Program-made: the position numbers and the translations under genes
Notes under the pieces: generated by a model
What the model saw: only the letters and a program-made list of their open reading frames with translations
What the model was told of the DNA's origin: nothing
The model's database searches: none
Assembly: GCF_002261225.1 (NCBI RefSeq)
Contig: NZ_NEVM01000005.1
Span: 3,038,001-3,102,000 of the forward strand
From: Bordetella genomosp. 10
Lineage (GTDB): Bacteria > Pseudomonadota > Gammaproteobacteria > Burkholderiales > Burkholderiaceae_B
Direction of reading: 5' to 3'
DNA length: 64,000 nt
In this document: positions 47,359 through 57,513 of the stretch, piece after piece
Position numbering within the stretch: the first letter of the stretch is position 1
Layout of the letters: every line of letters begins with the position of its first letter

Positions 47359-48588
47359 TCAGTAACGGCCCGACTGCCCCGTCAAGGCCACGCCCAGCCG
47401 CAGCAGCGTGTAGGAAACGGTGTCCACGCAACGGCGCAGCCAGCCGCGCCGCGCGTACTCCACGCTATGCACCTGGCGGCCGCCGCGCGCGATCTCGGCC
47501 TCCAGGCGCTTGTGCAGGTCTTCCGCGAAATGGGGGTCGTCGACCACGACGTTGGCCTCGCGCGCCAGCAGCAGGCTGAAAGGATCCAGATTGGACGACC
47601 CCACCGTCGCCATGTGATCGATGACCGCCACCTTGGCATGCAGGAAGCTGGGCATGTATTCGTAGATCTCGATGCCGGCGCGCAGCAATTCCTCGTACAG
47701 CGCATGCGTGGCGTAGTACTGCATGCGGTATTCGATCTTGCCTTGCAGCAGCAGGCGCACCCGCACGCCGCGCGCGGCGGCCCGCGCCAGCGCCTTGCGA
47801 AAACGCACGCCCGGGAAAAAGTAGGCGCTGGCGATGAGGATTTCCTCGCGCGCGCGGGCGATGCCGTACAGATACGCCCGCTCGAACGTATTGCGGAAAC
47901 GCAGGTTGTCGCGCAGCACGAGCGCGGCGCGCAGGGATCCGACGGCCGGCTGGGGCGGCGCGTCCGCCGGCCGCTTGAGGCGGCGCCACTGCGTCGGCCG
48001 CCGCCACTGGCGAGGATCGCGCCGCACCGAGGCCCAGTTCAGGCGCACCCACAGCAGGTCCTGCGCGTGCACGGCATAGGGCACCAGCGGCCCGCGCACC
48101 TCCACGGCGAAATCGAAGCGCGGATTCGCGGCGATTTCCTCGGTCAGTGCCACGTCGTCGTAGTCGTCCTCGATGTTGATGCCGCCGACGAAAGCGACCT
48201 CGGCATCCACCACGGCCACCTTGCGATGCAGGCGCCGCAGGCGGCTGCGCGAGAACACCAGACGCTTGAGCCAGTGCGGTTCCGGCCGGAAGATGCGGCA
48301 GTCGCCGCCCGCCGCCTTGATGCGCGCGGCCACGGCATCGCCGGTTTCCTGGCTGCCGAAACCGTCGACCACCACGCGCACGCGTATGCCGCGCGCGGCC
48401 GCGCGTTCCAGCGCCTCCAGGACACGGCGGCCGGTGCGGTCCAGCGTGAAGATGTAGGTTTCCAGGTGCACGCTATGGCGCGCCCTGTCGATGGCCTCGC
48501 ACAAGGCCGGGAAGAAATCCGCGCCGTTCATCAACAGGCGGATGGCGTTGCCTTCCGTCCAATTCACTCGCAAGGCACGGGCGGTCAC
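47359..48588 (-). CDS. clsB: Phospholipase D-type cardiolipin synthase B
   Basis: A 409-residue protein with two HKD motifs: HRKVAVVDAEVAFVGGINIE and HAKVAVIDHMATVGSSNLDP. ClsB forms cardiolipin or phosphatidylglycerol from phospholipids at the inner membrane. The GTG start at 48588 overlaps the stop of the EEP-family gene (GTGA). The pairing matches the ybhP-clsB arrangement of E. coli. Open sequence upstream of 48588 is the EEP gene in another frame. Confidence 0.9.
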   Translation of the reverse strand: MTARALRVNWTEGNAIRLLMNGADFFPALCEAIDRARHSVHLETYIFTLDRTGRRVLEALERAAARGIRVRVVVDGFGSQETGDAVAARIKAAGGDCRIFRPEPHWLKRLVFSRSRLRRLHRKVAVVDAEVAFVGGINIEDDYDDVALTEEIAANPRFDFAVEVRGPLVPYAVHAQDLLWVRLNWASVRRDPRQWRRPTQWRRLKRPADAPPQPAVGSLRAALVLRDNLRFRNTFERAYLYGIARAREEILIASAYFFPGVRFRKALARAAARGVRVRLLLQGKIEYRMQYYATHALYEELLRAGIEIYEYMPSFLHAKVAVIDHMATVGSSNLDPFSLLLAREANVVVDDPHFAEDLHKRLEAEIARGGRQVHSVEYARRGWLRRCVDTVSYTLLRLGVALTGQSGRY

Positions 48589-49445
48589 GGAATTTCCAGT
48601 TCGGTCAGCAAGGGAGCATGGTCGGACAGGCGCGACCAGGCGCGGCCGCGCAGCACGCGCGCGCTGCGCACGGCGAAGCCGCGCTGGTAGATGCGGTCCA
48701 GGCGGAACCAGGGAAAGACGGCGGGAAAGGTGCGCGGCGGCGGCGCGATGCGGTAGTTGCCGTCCATGGACACCAGGTTGTGGCGTTCCAGCATGGCCAG
48801 GCTGTTGGGCACCCCGCGCAGCACGTTGGTCAGGCGCCGCATGGAATCGCGCAGGCGCGGAATGTCGCCGCCGTGCGAACGCGGCGCGTGCGAGAACACC
48901 TCGTAGACGCCCAGGTGCTGGACGAACAGCGGCGACAGCCGGTCGCCCCAGTCGTTGAAGTCCCCGGCGATCAGCATGGGCGCGCCGTTGGGCACCAGTC
49001 GTTCGATGCGGTCGGTCAGCGCCTGGATCTGCCGCTCGCGGCTGCCGGCGAACAGGCCCAGGTGCACCACGAAGCAATGCACGTCGTGGCCCTTGATGCT
49101 CACGCGCGCGTGCAGCAGCCCGCGCTGCTCCATGCGGTGATCGGAAATATCCTGGTTCTCGTGGTCGAGGATGGGATAGCGCGAGAGCAGCGCATTGCCG
49201 TGGTCCGAGGCGCTGCGCACCGCATTGCGGCCATAGCAGACCTCCATGTGCAGCGCCGCGCCCAGCGACATGTGCTGGGCGTCGATGACGCTGCGGCTGT
49301 CATTGCGGCCCTGCACTTCCTGCAGGAAGACCAGGTCGGGACGCAGGCCGTACAGGCCCAGGCGCAATTCCTTGAGCGAATCGCGCGCGCCCAGCGCGGA
49401 CTTGCCCTTGTGGATGTTGTAGCTGACGACGCGCAGTATCGACAT
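48585..49445 (-). CDS. Endonuclease/exonuclease/phosphatase family protein (YbhP-like)
   Basis: A 286-residue EEP-fold protein: RVVSYNIHKGKS at the N-terminus, VFLQEVQGRND with the metal-binding Glu, IAGDFNDWG and the terminal LSDHAPLLTEL. The substrate is unknown. It is translationally coupled to clsB, as ybhP is in E. coli, which suggests a linked role in phospholipid metabolism. Confidence 0.9.
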   Translation of the reverse strand: MSILRVVSYNIHKGKSALGARDSLKELRLGLYGLRPDLVFLQEVQGRNDSRSVIDAQHMSLGAALHMEVCYGRNAVRSASDHGNALLSRYPILDHENQDISDHRMEQRGLLHARVSIKGHDVHCFVVHLGLFAGSRERQIQALTDRIERLVPNGAPMLIAGDFNDWGDRLSPLFVQHLGVYEVFSHAPRSHGGDIPRLRDSMRRLTNVLRGVPNSLAMLERHNLVSMDGNYRIAPPPRTFPAVFPWFRLDRIYQRGFAVRSARVLRGRAWSRLSDHAPLLTELEIP

Positions 49446-49531
49446 GATGCGTGGACACTACTCCAGAAAACGGCGCCCGCCGACGCAAGGGAAACCTACC
49501 CGGGGAACGGTCCCCGCGCCGCCGGCATGCG

Positions 49532-49577
49532 CACAAAACAAACGCGGCGCCCGTGGAAGCTCCAGCAGGCGCCGCGT
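49532..49577 (-). terminator. Rho-independent terminator of aspS
   Basis: A perfect 10-bp inverted repeat, ACGCGGCGCC at 49542-49551 and GGCGCCGCGT at 49568-49577, encloses a 16-base loop that itself holds a TGGA/TCCA mini-stem. On the minus strand it is followed by TTTGTTTTGTG, and it lies about 30 bases after the aspS stop. This is the clearest intrinsic terminator in the window. Confidence 0.9.
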
Positions 49578-49608
49578 CCCGGTATTCATGCTACCGAGAT
49601 TACCGCAT

Positions 49609-51396
49609 TTACTTGACTTCGGCGTTGCGCAGGCGAATGTGCAATTCGCGCAACTGCTTCTCGTCGACCGCGGACGGGGCCTGCGTCAGCAGGTCCTGGG
49701 CGCGCTGGGTCTTGGGGAAGGCGATGACGTCGCGGATCGATTCGGCGCCGCTCATCATGGTGCAGATGCGGTCCAGGCCGAAGGCGATGCCGCCGTGCGG
49801 GGGCGCGCCGTATTGCAGGGCGTCGAGCAGGAAGCCGAACTTCTCGCGCGCTTCCTCGGCGCCGATCTTCAGCGCGCGGAACACCTTGCTCTGGACTTCC
49901 TCGCGGTGGATACGCACCGAGCCGCCGCCGATTTCCCAGCCGTTCAGCACCATGTCGTAGGCCTTGGCGTAGGCCTTGCTGGGATCGCTCTCCAGGAAGT
50001 CCTCGTGGCCGTCCTTCGGGCTGGTGAAGGGGTGGTGGGCGGCGGTGTAGCGGGCGTCTTCCTCGTCGTATTCGAACATCGGGAAGTCGACCACCCACAG
50101 CGGGCGCCAGCCGGCCGTGAACAGGCCGGTGGACTTGCCGAATTCGCTGTGGCCGATCTTGATGCGCAGCGCGCCGATGGCGTCGTTGACGACCTTCTCG
50201 CGGTCGGCGCCGAAGAAGATGATGTCGCCGTCCTGGGCGCCGGTGCGCTTGATCAGCTCGGTCAGCGCGGCGTCATGGATGTTCTTCACGATGGGCGATT
50301 GCAGGCCGTCGCGGCCCTTGGCCACTTCGTTGACCTTGATCCAGGCCAGGCCCTTGGCGCCGTAGATGCCGACGAACTGGGTGTAGCTGTCGATTTCGCT
50401 GCGCGACAGGGCCGCGCCGCCCGGCACGCGCAGGGCGACCACGCGGCTGCCCGGCGCGGTGGCGGCCGAGGCGAAGACCTTGAAGTCGACGTCACGCATG
50501 ATGTCGCCGATGTCGGTGAACTCCAGCGACACGCGCAGGTCCGGCTTGTCCGAGCCGTAGCGGCGCATGGCTTCGGTCCACGTCATCGTGGGGAAGGGGT
50601 CCTGCAGGTCGACGTTCTGCACCACCTTGAAGACGTGGCGGATCATGCCTTCGAAGATCTCGCGGATCTCGAATTCGTTCAGGAACGAGGTTTCGCAATC
50701 GATCTGGGTGAATTCCGGCTGGCGGTCGGCGCGCAGGTCCTCGTCGCGGAAGCACTTGGTGATCTGGTAGTAGCGGTCGAAGCCCGACACCATCAGCATC
50801 TGCTTGAACAACTGGGGCGACTGCGGCAGCGCGAAGAACATGCCGGGGTTCACGCGCGACGGCACCAGGTAGTCGCGGGCGCCTTCGGGCGTGCTCTTGG
50901 TCAGCATGGGGGTTTCGATGTCGATGAAGCCCAGGCCGTCCAGGAACTTGCGCACCTCGATGGAGACGCGGTAGCGCAGCATCAGGTTGCGCTGCATTTG
51001 CGGGCGGCGCAGGTCCAGCACGCGGTGCGTCAGGCGGGTGGTTTCCGACAGGTTGTCGTCGTCCAACTGGAACGGCGGCGTCACCGAGGCGTTGAGGATT
51101 TCCACTTCCTTGCACAGCACTTCGACTTCGCCCGAGGCCAGTTCGGCATTGGCGGTGCCTTCCGGACGCAGGCGCACCAGGCCCGTGACCTTGACGCAGA
51201 ACTCGTTGCGCAGGCGTTCGGCGGTGGCGAAGGCGGCGTTGTCCGGATCGAAGACGATCTGCGCCAGGCCCGCACGGTCGCGCAGGTCGATGAAAATCAC
51301 CCCGCCGTGGTCGCGGCGGCGGTTTACCCAGCCGAACAGGGTAACGGTCTGACCGAGGTGGTCACGGCAAACCTGGCCGGTGTAGCAGGTACGCAT
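49609..51396 (-). CDS. aspS: Aspartyl-tRNA synthetase
   Basis: A 595-residue bacterial-type class II synthetase. It shows the N-terminal OB domain ([20 protein letters not shown]), motif 2 region [20 protein letters not shown], the GAD insertion and the C-terminal motif 3 [13 protein letters not shown]. Length is normal. It is followed by a strong terminator. Whether it is discriminating or also charges tRNA-Asn cannot be told from the text alone. Confidence 0.97.
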   Translation of the reverse strand: MRTCYTGQVCRDHLGQTVTLFGWVNRRRDHGGVIFIDLRDRAGLAQIVFDPDNAAFATAERLRNEFCVKVTGLVRLRPEGTANAELASGEVEVLCKEVEILNASVTPPFQLDDDNLSETTRLTHRVLDLRRPQMQRNLMLRYRVSIEVRKFLDGLGFIDIETPMLTKSTPEGARDYLVPSRVNPGMFFALPQSPQLFKQMLMVSGFDRYYQITKCFRDEDLRADRQPEFTQIDCETSFLNEFEIREIFEGMIRHVFKVVQNVDLQDPFPTMTWTEAMRRYGSDKPDLRVSLEFTDIGDIMRDVDFKVFASAATAPGSRVVALRVPGGAALSRSEIDSYTQFVGIYGAKGLAWIKVNEVAKGRDGLQSPIVKNIHDAALTELIKRTGAQDGDIIFFGADREKVVNDAIGALRIKIGHSEFGKSTGLFTAGWRPLWVVDFPMFEYDEEDARYTAAHHPFTSPKDGHEDFLESDPSKAYAKAYDMVLNGWEIGGGSVRIHREEVQSKVFRALKIGAEEAREKFGFLLDALQYGAPPHGGIAFGLDRICTMMSGAESIRDVIAFPKTQRAQDLLTQAPSAVDEKQLRELHIRLRNAEVK

Positions 51397-51478
51397 GCGG
51401 GAAAACTCCGTTATTAACTTTGTTGGGGCGTCACGAAGGAAGCGTCACGATGAAGGGGGGCCGTTCCGGGGCGCCTGC

Positions 51479-52174
51479 TTATTGCGCGGGCCCTTCCGGT
51501 CCGTCGTTGCCGGGCCGGCGCGCGCCCGGGGCCGTCGGGACGACGCCGGGCGGCACGGGGGCGGGCGCATGGCCGGCGGGCGGCGGGGGCGCCACGACGC
51601 CCATGGAAACCACGTACTTCAGCGCGGCGTCCACGCTGATGTGCAGATCGATGACGTCGCTGCGCGGCATCATCAGGAAAAATCCGGAGGTCGGGTTGGG
51701 CGTAGTGGGAATGTAGACACTGACGTGGTCGCCTTGCAAGTGCTCCGCCACCTCGCCGCTGGGCGTGCCCGTCAGGAAGGCGATGGTCCAGGAGCCATGG
51801 CGCGGGTACTGGATCAGCACCGCCTTGCGGAAAGCCTGCCCGTTGGGCGCCAGCACGGTGTCGCTGACCTGCTTGACCGAGTTGTAGATGGAGCGCACCA
51901 GGGGGATGCGGCCGACGATCTTTTCCCACTGCTCGACCAGGGTGCGGCCCAGCAGGTTGGCGGCGAATACGCCCGTCAGCAGGACCACGACGATCACCAG
52001 CACGAAGCGGAAACCCGGGATGTCCACCCCGAACAGGGATTCCGCCGACAGGAAATTGGGGACAAACCCCTCCAGCGTGGCCACGAGCACGCCCAGCACC
52101 CACACCGTGATGACCAGGGGCACCCAGATCAGCAGCCCGGTGATGAAGTACTTCTTGAAGACGCGCATCGACAT
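51479..52174 (-). CDS. DUF502 family membrane protein
   Basis: A 231-residue protein with two membrane helices (about 10-35 and 58-80) and the conserved [19 protein letters not shown] and [12 protein letters not shown] segments. The last 35 residues are rich in Pro, Ala and Gly. Function unknown; the gene order FmdB-DUF502-aspS is common in Betaproteobacteria. It starts eight bases after the FmdB gene. Confidence 0.92.
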   Translation of the reverse strand: MSMRVFKKYFITGLLIWVPLVITVWVLGVLVATLEGFVPNFLSAESLFGVDIPGFRFVLVIVVVLLTGVFAANLLGRTLVEQWEKIVGRIPLVRSIYNSVKQVSDTVLAPNGQAFRKAVLIQYPRHGSWTIAFLTGTPSGEVAEHLQGDHVSVYIPTTPNPTSGFFLMMPRSDVIDLHISVDAALKYVVSMGVVAPPPPAGHAPAPVPPGVVPTAPGARRPGNDGPEGPAQ

Positions 52175-52182
52175 CGCGGACG

Positions 52183-52524
52183 TCAGGAAGCGGCCGGCGC
52201 GGCAGGCGCCGGCGCAGCCGCCGGCGTCGCCGCGCCGGACGACTCGGCCGGCTTGGCGGCCGCGGCGCTGTCGGCGGCCGGGGCCGCCTCGTCTTTCTTG
52301 GCCGCCGGGGCGGCGGCGCCGCCAGCCGCGATGCCGCTGCCGTTATTGCGGAAATCGGTCACGTACCAGCCCGAGCCCTTGAGCTGGAAGCCGGCGGCGG
52401 TGACCTGCTTGGAAAAGGCGCTGGCCCCGCATTCGGGGCAGACGGTAAGCGGCGCGTCGGAGATTTTTTGCAGGACGTCCTTGGCGTAACCGCAGGCGCC
52501 GCACTTGTAAGCGTAGATGGGCAT
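52183..52524 (-). CDS. FmdB-type zinc-ribbon protein
   Basis: A 113-residue protein. Residues 1-45 are the FmdB zinc ribbon with two CxxC pairs ([11 protein letters not shown] and CPECGASAF). From about residue 70 the protein becomes a low-complexity Ala/Pro tail. Named after a formamidase regulator, but its role here is unknown. It leads the group DUF502-aspS. The upstream sequence 52525-52676 is intergenic and probably holds the promoter. Confidence 0.93.
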   Translation of the reverse strand: MPIYAYKCGACGYAKDVLQKISDAPLTVCPECGASAFSKQVTAAGFQLKGSGWYVTDFRNNGSGIAAGGAAAPAAKKDEAAPAADSAAAAKPAESSGAATPAAAPAPAAPAAS

Positions 52525-52676
52525 GGTTCGACCCCCAGGGCGCCGGCACAAAAAAATCGCTCGCGCTATTCCAGGACAAAGCTCCCGGGGCCGCGGCGAG
52601 GCCGGCAAAAAAGCGGGAAAGTCGTGAATTTTAACATTGAGGACCGCCCCGCACGGCGCCCCGGGCGCGGCCCCGG

Positions 52677-54326
52677 TCAGGCCGCCGCGCCGGCGTCCTC
52701 CAGCATCATCGCCGCGCCCTTCTCCGCGATCATGATGGTCGGCGAATTGGTGTTTCCCGAGGTGATGGTGGGCATGACGGACGCATCGATGACGCGCAGC
52801 CCCTGGACGCCCCGCACCCGCAGCCGGGGGTCGACCACCGCGCGGTCGTCCACGCCCATCCTGCACGTTCCCACCGGATGGAAAATGGTCGTGCCGATGT
52901 CGCCGGCCACGCGCATCAGGTCCTCATCGGTATCGAACTCCGCGCCGGGCCGGTATTCCTGCGGCTTGTAACGCGCCAGCGCCGGCTGGGCCACGATGCG
53001 GCGGGTCAGGCGCACGCTGTCGGCGGCGACCTGGCGGTCTTCCTGCGTCGCCAGGTAGTTGCACTGGATGTGCGGATGGTCCTGCGCCGACGGCGACACG
53101 ATGCGCACATGGCCGCGGCTGGTCGGCCGCAGGTTGCACACCGACGCCGTGAAGGCGGGAAAGGCGTGCAGCGGGTCGCCGAATTTCTCCAGCGACAGCG
53201 GCTGCACGTGGTATTCGACGTTGGCCCGGGTCTGTTCCGGCCCCGAGCGCGCGAAGGCGCCGAGCTGCGACGGCGCCATGGTCAGGGGCCCGCGCTTGGC
53301 GAAGACATATTGCAGACCCATCATGGCCTTGCCCCACAGGGTGCCGGCGATGGCGTTCAGCGTCTTGGCGCCGGTCACCTTGTAGACCAGGCGCAGTTGC
53401 AGATGGTCCTGCAGGTTCTCGCCCACGCCCGGCAGGTCCTGCACCACCGGAATGCCCAGGTTCTGTAGCGCGGAGGCCGGGCCGATGCCCGACACCTGGA
53501 GCAATTGGGCCGAGCCGATGGCGCCGGCCGCCAGCACGACCTCGGCGCGCGCCACCGCCACGCGGTCGCGGCCGTCGTCGCCCTGGAAGTGCACGCCCTC
53601 CACGCGGCGCCCCGAGAACGCCAGCCGGGTGACATGCGCGCCGGTCACCACTTTCAGGTTGGGACGGTTGGCGATGGGCCGCAGGAAGGCGCGCGAAGCG
53701 CTCCAGCGCACGCCGCGGCGCTGGTTGACGTCGAAATAGTCACAGCCCTCGTTGTCGCCCTGGTTGAAGTCGTTCACGGGCGGGATGCCGGCCTGTCCGG
53801 CGGCGTCACGGAAGGCGTCCAGCAGGCTCCAGGACAAGCGCTGCCGCTCGACCCGCAGCTCGCCGCCCTTGCCGTGATAGGCATTGGCGTCGCCGTGATA
53901 GTCCTCGCAGCGGGTGAAATAAGGCAGCACGTCGCGCCAGCCCCAGCCGGTATTGCCGGCGGCCGCCCAGCCGTCGTAGTCGGCGGCCTGGCCGCGCATG
54001 TAGATCATGCCGTTGATGGAGGAGCAGCCGCCCAGCACGCGGCCGCGCGGGTAGCCCAGGGCGCGGCCGTTCAAGCCCGGATCGGGCTGGGTGCGGTAGC
54101 ACCAGTCCGTGCGCGGATTGCCGATGCAATAGAGATAGCCGACGGGAATGTGGATCCAGCGCCAGTCGTCGGGGCCGCCCGCTTCCAGCAGCAGCACGCG
54201 GGTATTCGGGTCGGCCGTCAGGCGGTTGGCCAGCAGGCAGCCGGCCGAGCCGGCGCCGACGACGATGTAATCGAACGTCCAGCCATCGCTGGCGGCCGGC
54301 TGGTCTTCGTGAGCCTTGCTACCCAT
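52677..54326 (-). CDS. GMC-family FAD-dependent oxidoreductase (choline/alcohol dehydrogenase type)
   Basis: A 549-residue flavoenzyme: FAD motif [20 protein letters not shown] signature 1 [16 protein letters not shown], signature 2 [18 protein letters not shown], and the C-terminal active-site region [10 protein letters not shown] with [14 protein letters not shown] at 54326 has a GAGGAGAC site. The family oxidises alcohols or choline; the substrate here is not evident. It lies 119 bases downstream of a DapA-family gene on the same strand, hinting at one catabolic unit. Confidence 0.93.
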   Translation of the reverse strand: MGSKAHEDQPAASDGWTFDYIVVGAGSAGCLLANRLTADPNTRVLLLEAGGPDDWRWIHIPVGYLYCIGNPRTDWCYRTQPDPGLNGRALGYPRGRVLGGCSSINGMIYMRGQAADYDGWAAAGNTGWGWRDVLPYFTRCEDYHGDANAYHGKGGELRVERQRLSWSLLDAFRDAAGQAGIPPVNDFNQGDNEGCDYFDVNQRRGVRWSASRAFLRPIANRPNLKVVTGAHVTRLAFSGRRVEGVHFQGDDGRDRVAVARAEVVLAAGAIGSAQLLQVSGIGPASALQNLGIPVVQDLPGVGENLQDHLQLRLVYKVTGAKTLNAIAGTLWGKAMMGLQYVFAKRGPLTMAPSQLGAFARSGPEQTRANVEYHVQPLSLEKFGDPLHAFPAFTASVCNLRPTSRGHVRIVSPSAQDHPHIQCNYLATQEDRQVAADSVRLTRRIVAQPALARYKPQEYRPGAEFDTDEDLMRVAGDIGTTIFHPVGTCRMGVDDRAVVDPRLRVRGVQGLRVIDASVMPTITSGNTNSPTIMIAEKGAAMMLEDAGAAA

Positions 54327-54445
54327 CTTGTCTCCTCTCGTCCCGCTCGCGGCGGCGGGTCCAGCCGTTTTTAGACGACTTGCGCGCCGCCGGCAAGTCC
54401 ATCCCCCGGCCGGCGGGAGACGGCGGCCGACACCGCGGCCAGGAC

Positions 54446-55333
54446 TCACGCCTCGGGCAGCGCCGCCACGGCCGCTTCCAGGGTCCGCAGCAGGGCCGGA
54501 TCCGGGGCCGCCAGCGGTGCGCGCACGGCGCCGTCGAAGCCGTGCAGCCGGCCCAGCAAGGCCTTGACCGGACCGGGATTGGGCTCCGCGTACAGCAGCC
54601 GGATCACCGGCGCCAGCGCATGGAACAAGGCGCGCGCCTGCCCCAGGCGCCCCGCCGCCACGGCGTCGTAGAGCGCCACGTACAGGTCGGGCCGCACGTG
54701 GGCCGAGGCCGCGATGACGCCGCGCCCGCCCAGGCACAAGGTGGCCAGGGCCTGCATGTCCTCGCCCGCCAGCACCGCCAGCCGGCCGTCGGCGATCAGC
54801 GCGATGGTCTTGTCCAGCGACCCGCCGCAATCCTTGATGGCCGCGATATTGGGATGCGCCGCCAGGCGCAGCAGCGTCTCGGGCTCCAGCGCGACGCCGG
54901 TGCGATAGGGAATGTCGTAGAGCACCAGCGGCGCCGGCGCGGCGTCCGCCAGCGCGCCGAACCAGTCCAGCAGCCCGGCCTGGCTGGGACGGATGTAGTA
55001 CGGCGCGGTGGCCAGCAGGCCGGCGATCGGCCGCGCGCCCCACTCGCGGGCGCGCGCCTGCGCCTGGCGCAGGTTGTTCCCCGCCAGGCCCATGACGACC
55101 GGCGTGGCGCCCGATTCGGCCAGGATGGTGTCCAGCACGGCGGCCTGCTCGGCTGCGTCCATGGCGGCCGCCTCGGCGGTGGTGCCGCAGGCGATCAGCC
55201 CGTGCACGCCGGCGCGGCGGTAGTGGCGCACCAGGCGCCGCAGCGCGGGATGATCGACCTGATGGCCGGTGAAAGGGGTGATCAACGGCACCCAGATGCC
55301 GTGGAAGGGGTCTTGCGGCTGGACGTGGAACAT
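54446..55333 (-). CDS. Dihydrodipicolinate synthase (DapA) family aldolase
   Basis: A 295-residue TIM-barrel lyase. The residues of the family are present: the Thr pair in GTTAEAAAM (51-52), Tyr139 and Arg144 in LYDIPYRTGVAL, and the Schiff-base Lys167 in AIKDCGGSLDKT. The third residue after the Thr pair is Ala instead of the Gly of DapA (GTTGE), so it may be a paralogue acting on another 2-oxo acid. ATG at 55333 has an AGAAGGAAA site; an ATG six codons upstream is less likely. Confidence 0.85.
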   Translation of the reverse strand: MFHVQPQDPFHGIWVPLITPFTGHQVDHPALRRLVRHYRRAGVHGLIACGTTAEAAAMDAAEQAAVLDTILAESGATPVVMGLAGNNLRQAQARAREWGARPIAGLLATAPYYIRPSQAGLLDWFGALADAAPAPLVLYDIPYRTGVALEPETLLRLAAHPNIAAIKDCGGSLDKTIALIADGRLAVLAGEDMQALATLCLGGRGVIAASAHVRPDLYVALYDAVAAGRLGQARALFHALAPVIRLLYAEPNPGPVKALLGRLHGFDGAVRAPLAAPDPALLRTLEAAVAALPEA

Positions 55334-55432
55334 GGCGTTTCCTTCTTGCATGAGGACCGGGAAAAGTCCGCAAGAAGCACCACGGGGGGTGAGGTTGCTG
55401 CCCTGTCGCCGCCGCCCTGCTGCTGGCCGCTG

Positions 55433-55462
55433 GCTGTTCCGTCGCTCTTCTGACGGAACAGC
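55433..55462. repeat. Perfect 11-bp inverted repeat upstream of the DapA-family gene
   Basis: GCTGTTCCGTC at 55433-55443 and GACGGAACAGC at 55452-55462, with an 8-base loop, lie about 100 bases upstream of the gene at 54446-55333. There is no T-tract on the minus strand, so it is not a classic terminator of the gene upstream. On the plus strand a T-run occurs at 55475-55480, but no plus-strand gene precedes it. An operator or RNA hairpin is possible. Confidence 0.6.
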
Positions 55463-55605
55463 GCTCCGGTCAGACGAGCGGCTGTTTTTTGGCTTTTTTC
55501 AGGCTGGCCGGGCACGCGGCGCCGCTGCCTTGGGCAGGACGGGCGATGGCGAGGGCAGCGTGAAAAGGCATATCGGGATGGGTCGGTACCAGGATGCCGA
55601 AGATA

Positions 55606-56100
55606 TTACCCAGCGTCCCCCAGGCTGTCCAGGTAGACGCGGCACAAGGCCTCCATGCCGAGGCGGTCCGCTTCGTCGAAACGGCCGGGCAGCGGACTGT
55701 CCACGTCCCAGACGCCCATGAGCTCGTCCCCCCGCAGCAGCGGCACCACGATTTCCGAGCGGGAGGCGGCATCGCAGGCGATGTGGCCGGGAAAGGCATG
55801 GACGTCGGGCACCACCTGGGTGCGGCGCTGGCTGGCGGCGGCGCCGCAGACGCCGCGGTCCAGCGCGATGCGCACGCAAGCCGGATTGCCGTGGAAAGGC
55901 CCCAGCACCAGCTCGCGGCCGTCGAAGAAATAGAAACCGGCCCAATTCAGGTCCGGCAGGGCGCGGTAGACCAGGGCGGCGAGGTTGGCGGCGTTGGCGA
56001 TGCGGTCGTGCTCGCCGTCCAGCAGGGCGCGCGCCTGCGCGGCGACCTCGGCGTAGAGGCCGGTCTTGTCCTGGGCGGAGGGGGTGGCGATGGTGAACAT
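55606..56100 (-). CDS. msrC: Free methionine-(R)-sulfoxide reductase (GAF domain)
   Basis: A 164-residue GAF protein. The three catalytic cysteines are at 75 (NPACVRI), 85 (RGVCGAAA) and 109 (GHIACDAA); the spacing of 10 and 24 equals that of the E. coli enzyme. It reduces free Met-R-sulfoxide in the cytoplasm. ATG at 56100 (MFTIATPSAQ) is chosen because upstream in-frame sequence is low-complexity. Confidence 0.93.
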   Translation of the reverse strand: MFTIATPSAQDKTGLYAEVAAQARALLDGEHDRIANAANLAALVYRALPDLNWAGFYFFDGRELVLGPFHGNPACVRIALDRGVCGAAASQRRTQVVPDVHAFPGHIACDAASRSEIVVPLLRGDELMGVWDVDSPLPGRFDEADRLGMEALCRVYLDSLGDAG

Positions 56101-56122
56101 GGATGTGGCGATTCGGAGACAG

Positions 56123-56150
56123 GGCCGGCCGGAAAGCGGTCCGGCCGGCC
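56123..56150. repeat. All-GC 10-bp hairpin in the msrC leader
   Basis: GGCCGGCCGG at 56123-56132 and CCGGCCGGCC at 56141-56150 form a perfect stem with an 8-base loop, 22 bases from the msrC start codon on its 5' side. More CCGGCC runs follow up to 56220. It may fold in the msrC mRNA leader or act as a binding site in this divergent promoter region shared with the aminotransferase gene. Confidence 0.55.
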
Positions 56151-56305
56151 GGCGGACGGGGAAAAACGCCACTTTACGCCAGGTCCGGCCCTGGCCGGCC
56201 GGGGCCCCGCCCCGGAAAAGTGGGACAATGCTCCTTCGCCGCCCATGGGGGCGGCCGGTTGATTGCACCGTATTGCTTTTGTTCTTTTGAGCCTAAGACC
56301 TATCC

Positions 56306-57511
56306 ATGGACAAGCCTTTCGAACCCGAATGTTCCTTTTCTGAACGCGCCACCCAACTGACCAGCTCGGCCATCCGCGAGATCCTCAAGGTAACCGAGCG
56401 TCCGGACGTCATTTCCTTCGCGGGCGGCCTGCCGGCCCCGAGCGGATTTCCGGTAGACGTGGTACGGGCGGCCTTCGACAAGGTACTGGTTTCGAACGGC
56501 CGGTCGGCCCTGCAATACGGCCCGACCGAAGGCTACGCGCCGCTGCGCGCCTGGGTCGCCGCCGACCTCAACAGCAAGGGCGCCAAGGTGGCCCCGGAAA
56601 ACATCCTCATCGTGTCGGGCTCCCAACAAGCGCTGGACCTGCTGGGCAAGGTGCTGGTCGACAAGGACAGCAAGGTGCTGGTGGAGACCCCCAGCTACCT
56701 GGGCGCGCTGCAATCGTTCAGCCTGTACCAGCCGCGCTTCGTGTCCGTGGCCTCGGACGAGGGCGGCCTGGTGCCGGAAGCCCTGACCGAAGCCGACGCC
56801 AGCGGCGCCCGCTTCCTCTACGCGCTGCCCAACTTCCAGAACCCCACCGGCCGCACGCTCAGCCGCCAGCGCCGCGAAGCCCTGGTCACGCGCGCCGCCG
56901 GCCTGGGCCTGCCGGTGGTCGAGGACGATCCCTACGGCGAACTGCGCTATGCCGGCGAGCCCGAGCCCAGCCTGCTGTCGCTGGCCCCGGACGCCGGCGC
57001 CCACGTGATCCGCATGGGTTCCTTCTCCAAGGTGCTGGCCCCCGGCCTGCGCCTGGGCTACATCGCCGCCTCGCGCAAGCTGATCGACAAGCTGGTGCAG
57101 GCCAAGCAGGCCACCGACCTGCACACCGCCACGCTGACGCAGATGGCCGTGTATGAAATCGTCAAGGACGGCTTCCTCGACACCCACCTGCCGACGGTGC
57201 GCGAGCTCTATCGCCAGCAATGCGGCTACATGCTGGACGCGCTGCAGAAGGAATTCCCGTCGTCGGCCACCTGGACGCGCCCGGAAGGCGGCATGTTCAT
57301 CTGGGTCACGCTGCCCGAAGGCATCGACACCAACCGGTTGCTGCAACAGTCCATCGAGGAGAAGGTCGCCTTCGTTCCCGGCGAGCCCTTCTACGCCAAC
57401 GCGCCGGCGCCCCGCAACACGCTGCGCCTGTCCTTCGTCACCGTGCCGGAAGACAAGATCCGCACCGGCGTGGCGACGCTGGCCCGCTTGATCAAGGCGC
57501 AGCTCGCGTGA
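56306..57511 (+). CDS. PLP-dependent aminotransferase, LysN/2-aminoadipate type (class I/II)
   Basis: A 401-residue fold-type I aminotransferase: ISFAGGLPAPSGFP at the N-terminus, NFQNPTGRTLS, EDDPYGELRY and the PLP lysine at about 242 in GSFSKVLAPGLRLGY. The family includes multi-substrate aminotransferases (2-aminoadipate, branched-chain and aromatic acids), so the exact substrate is open. It ends overlapping or just before ubiA. Confidence 0.9.
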   Translation: MDKPFEPECSFSERATQLTSSAIREILKVTERPDVISFAGGLPAPSGFPVDVVRAAFDKVLVSNGRSALQYGPTEGYAPLRAWVAADLNSKGAKVAPENILIVSGSQQALDLLGKVLVDKDSKVLVETPSYLGALQSFSLYQPRFVSVASDEGGLVPEALTEADASGARFLYALPNFQNPTGRTLSRQRREALVTRAAGLGLPVVEDDPYGELRYAGEPEPSLLSLAPDAGAHVIRMGSFSKVLAPGLRLGYIAASRKLIDKLVQAKQATDLHTATLTQMAVYEIVKDGFLDTHLPTVRELYRQQCGYMLDALQKEFPSSATWTRPEGGMFIWVTLPEGIDTNRLLQQSIEEKVAFVPGEPFYANAPAPRNTLRLSFVTVPEDKIRTGVATLARLIKAQLA

Positions 57512-57513
57512 CG

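Noticed and set aside
49444..51417. 657-codon plus-strand open frame opposite aspS
   Set aside because: Fully antisense to aspS, with composition of a high-GC antisense frame and no recognisable motif.
52677..55373. 898-codon reading of the GMC oxidoreductase
   Set aside because: The part before 54326 covers the DapA-family gene in the wrong frame; the GMC protein starts at the ATG at 54326 with a good ribosome-binding site.
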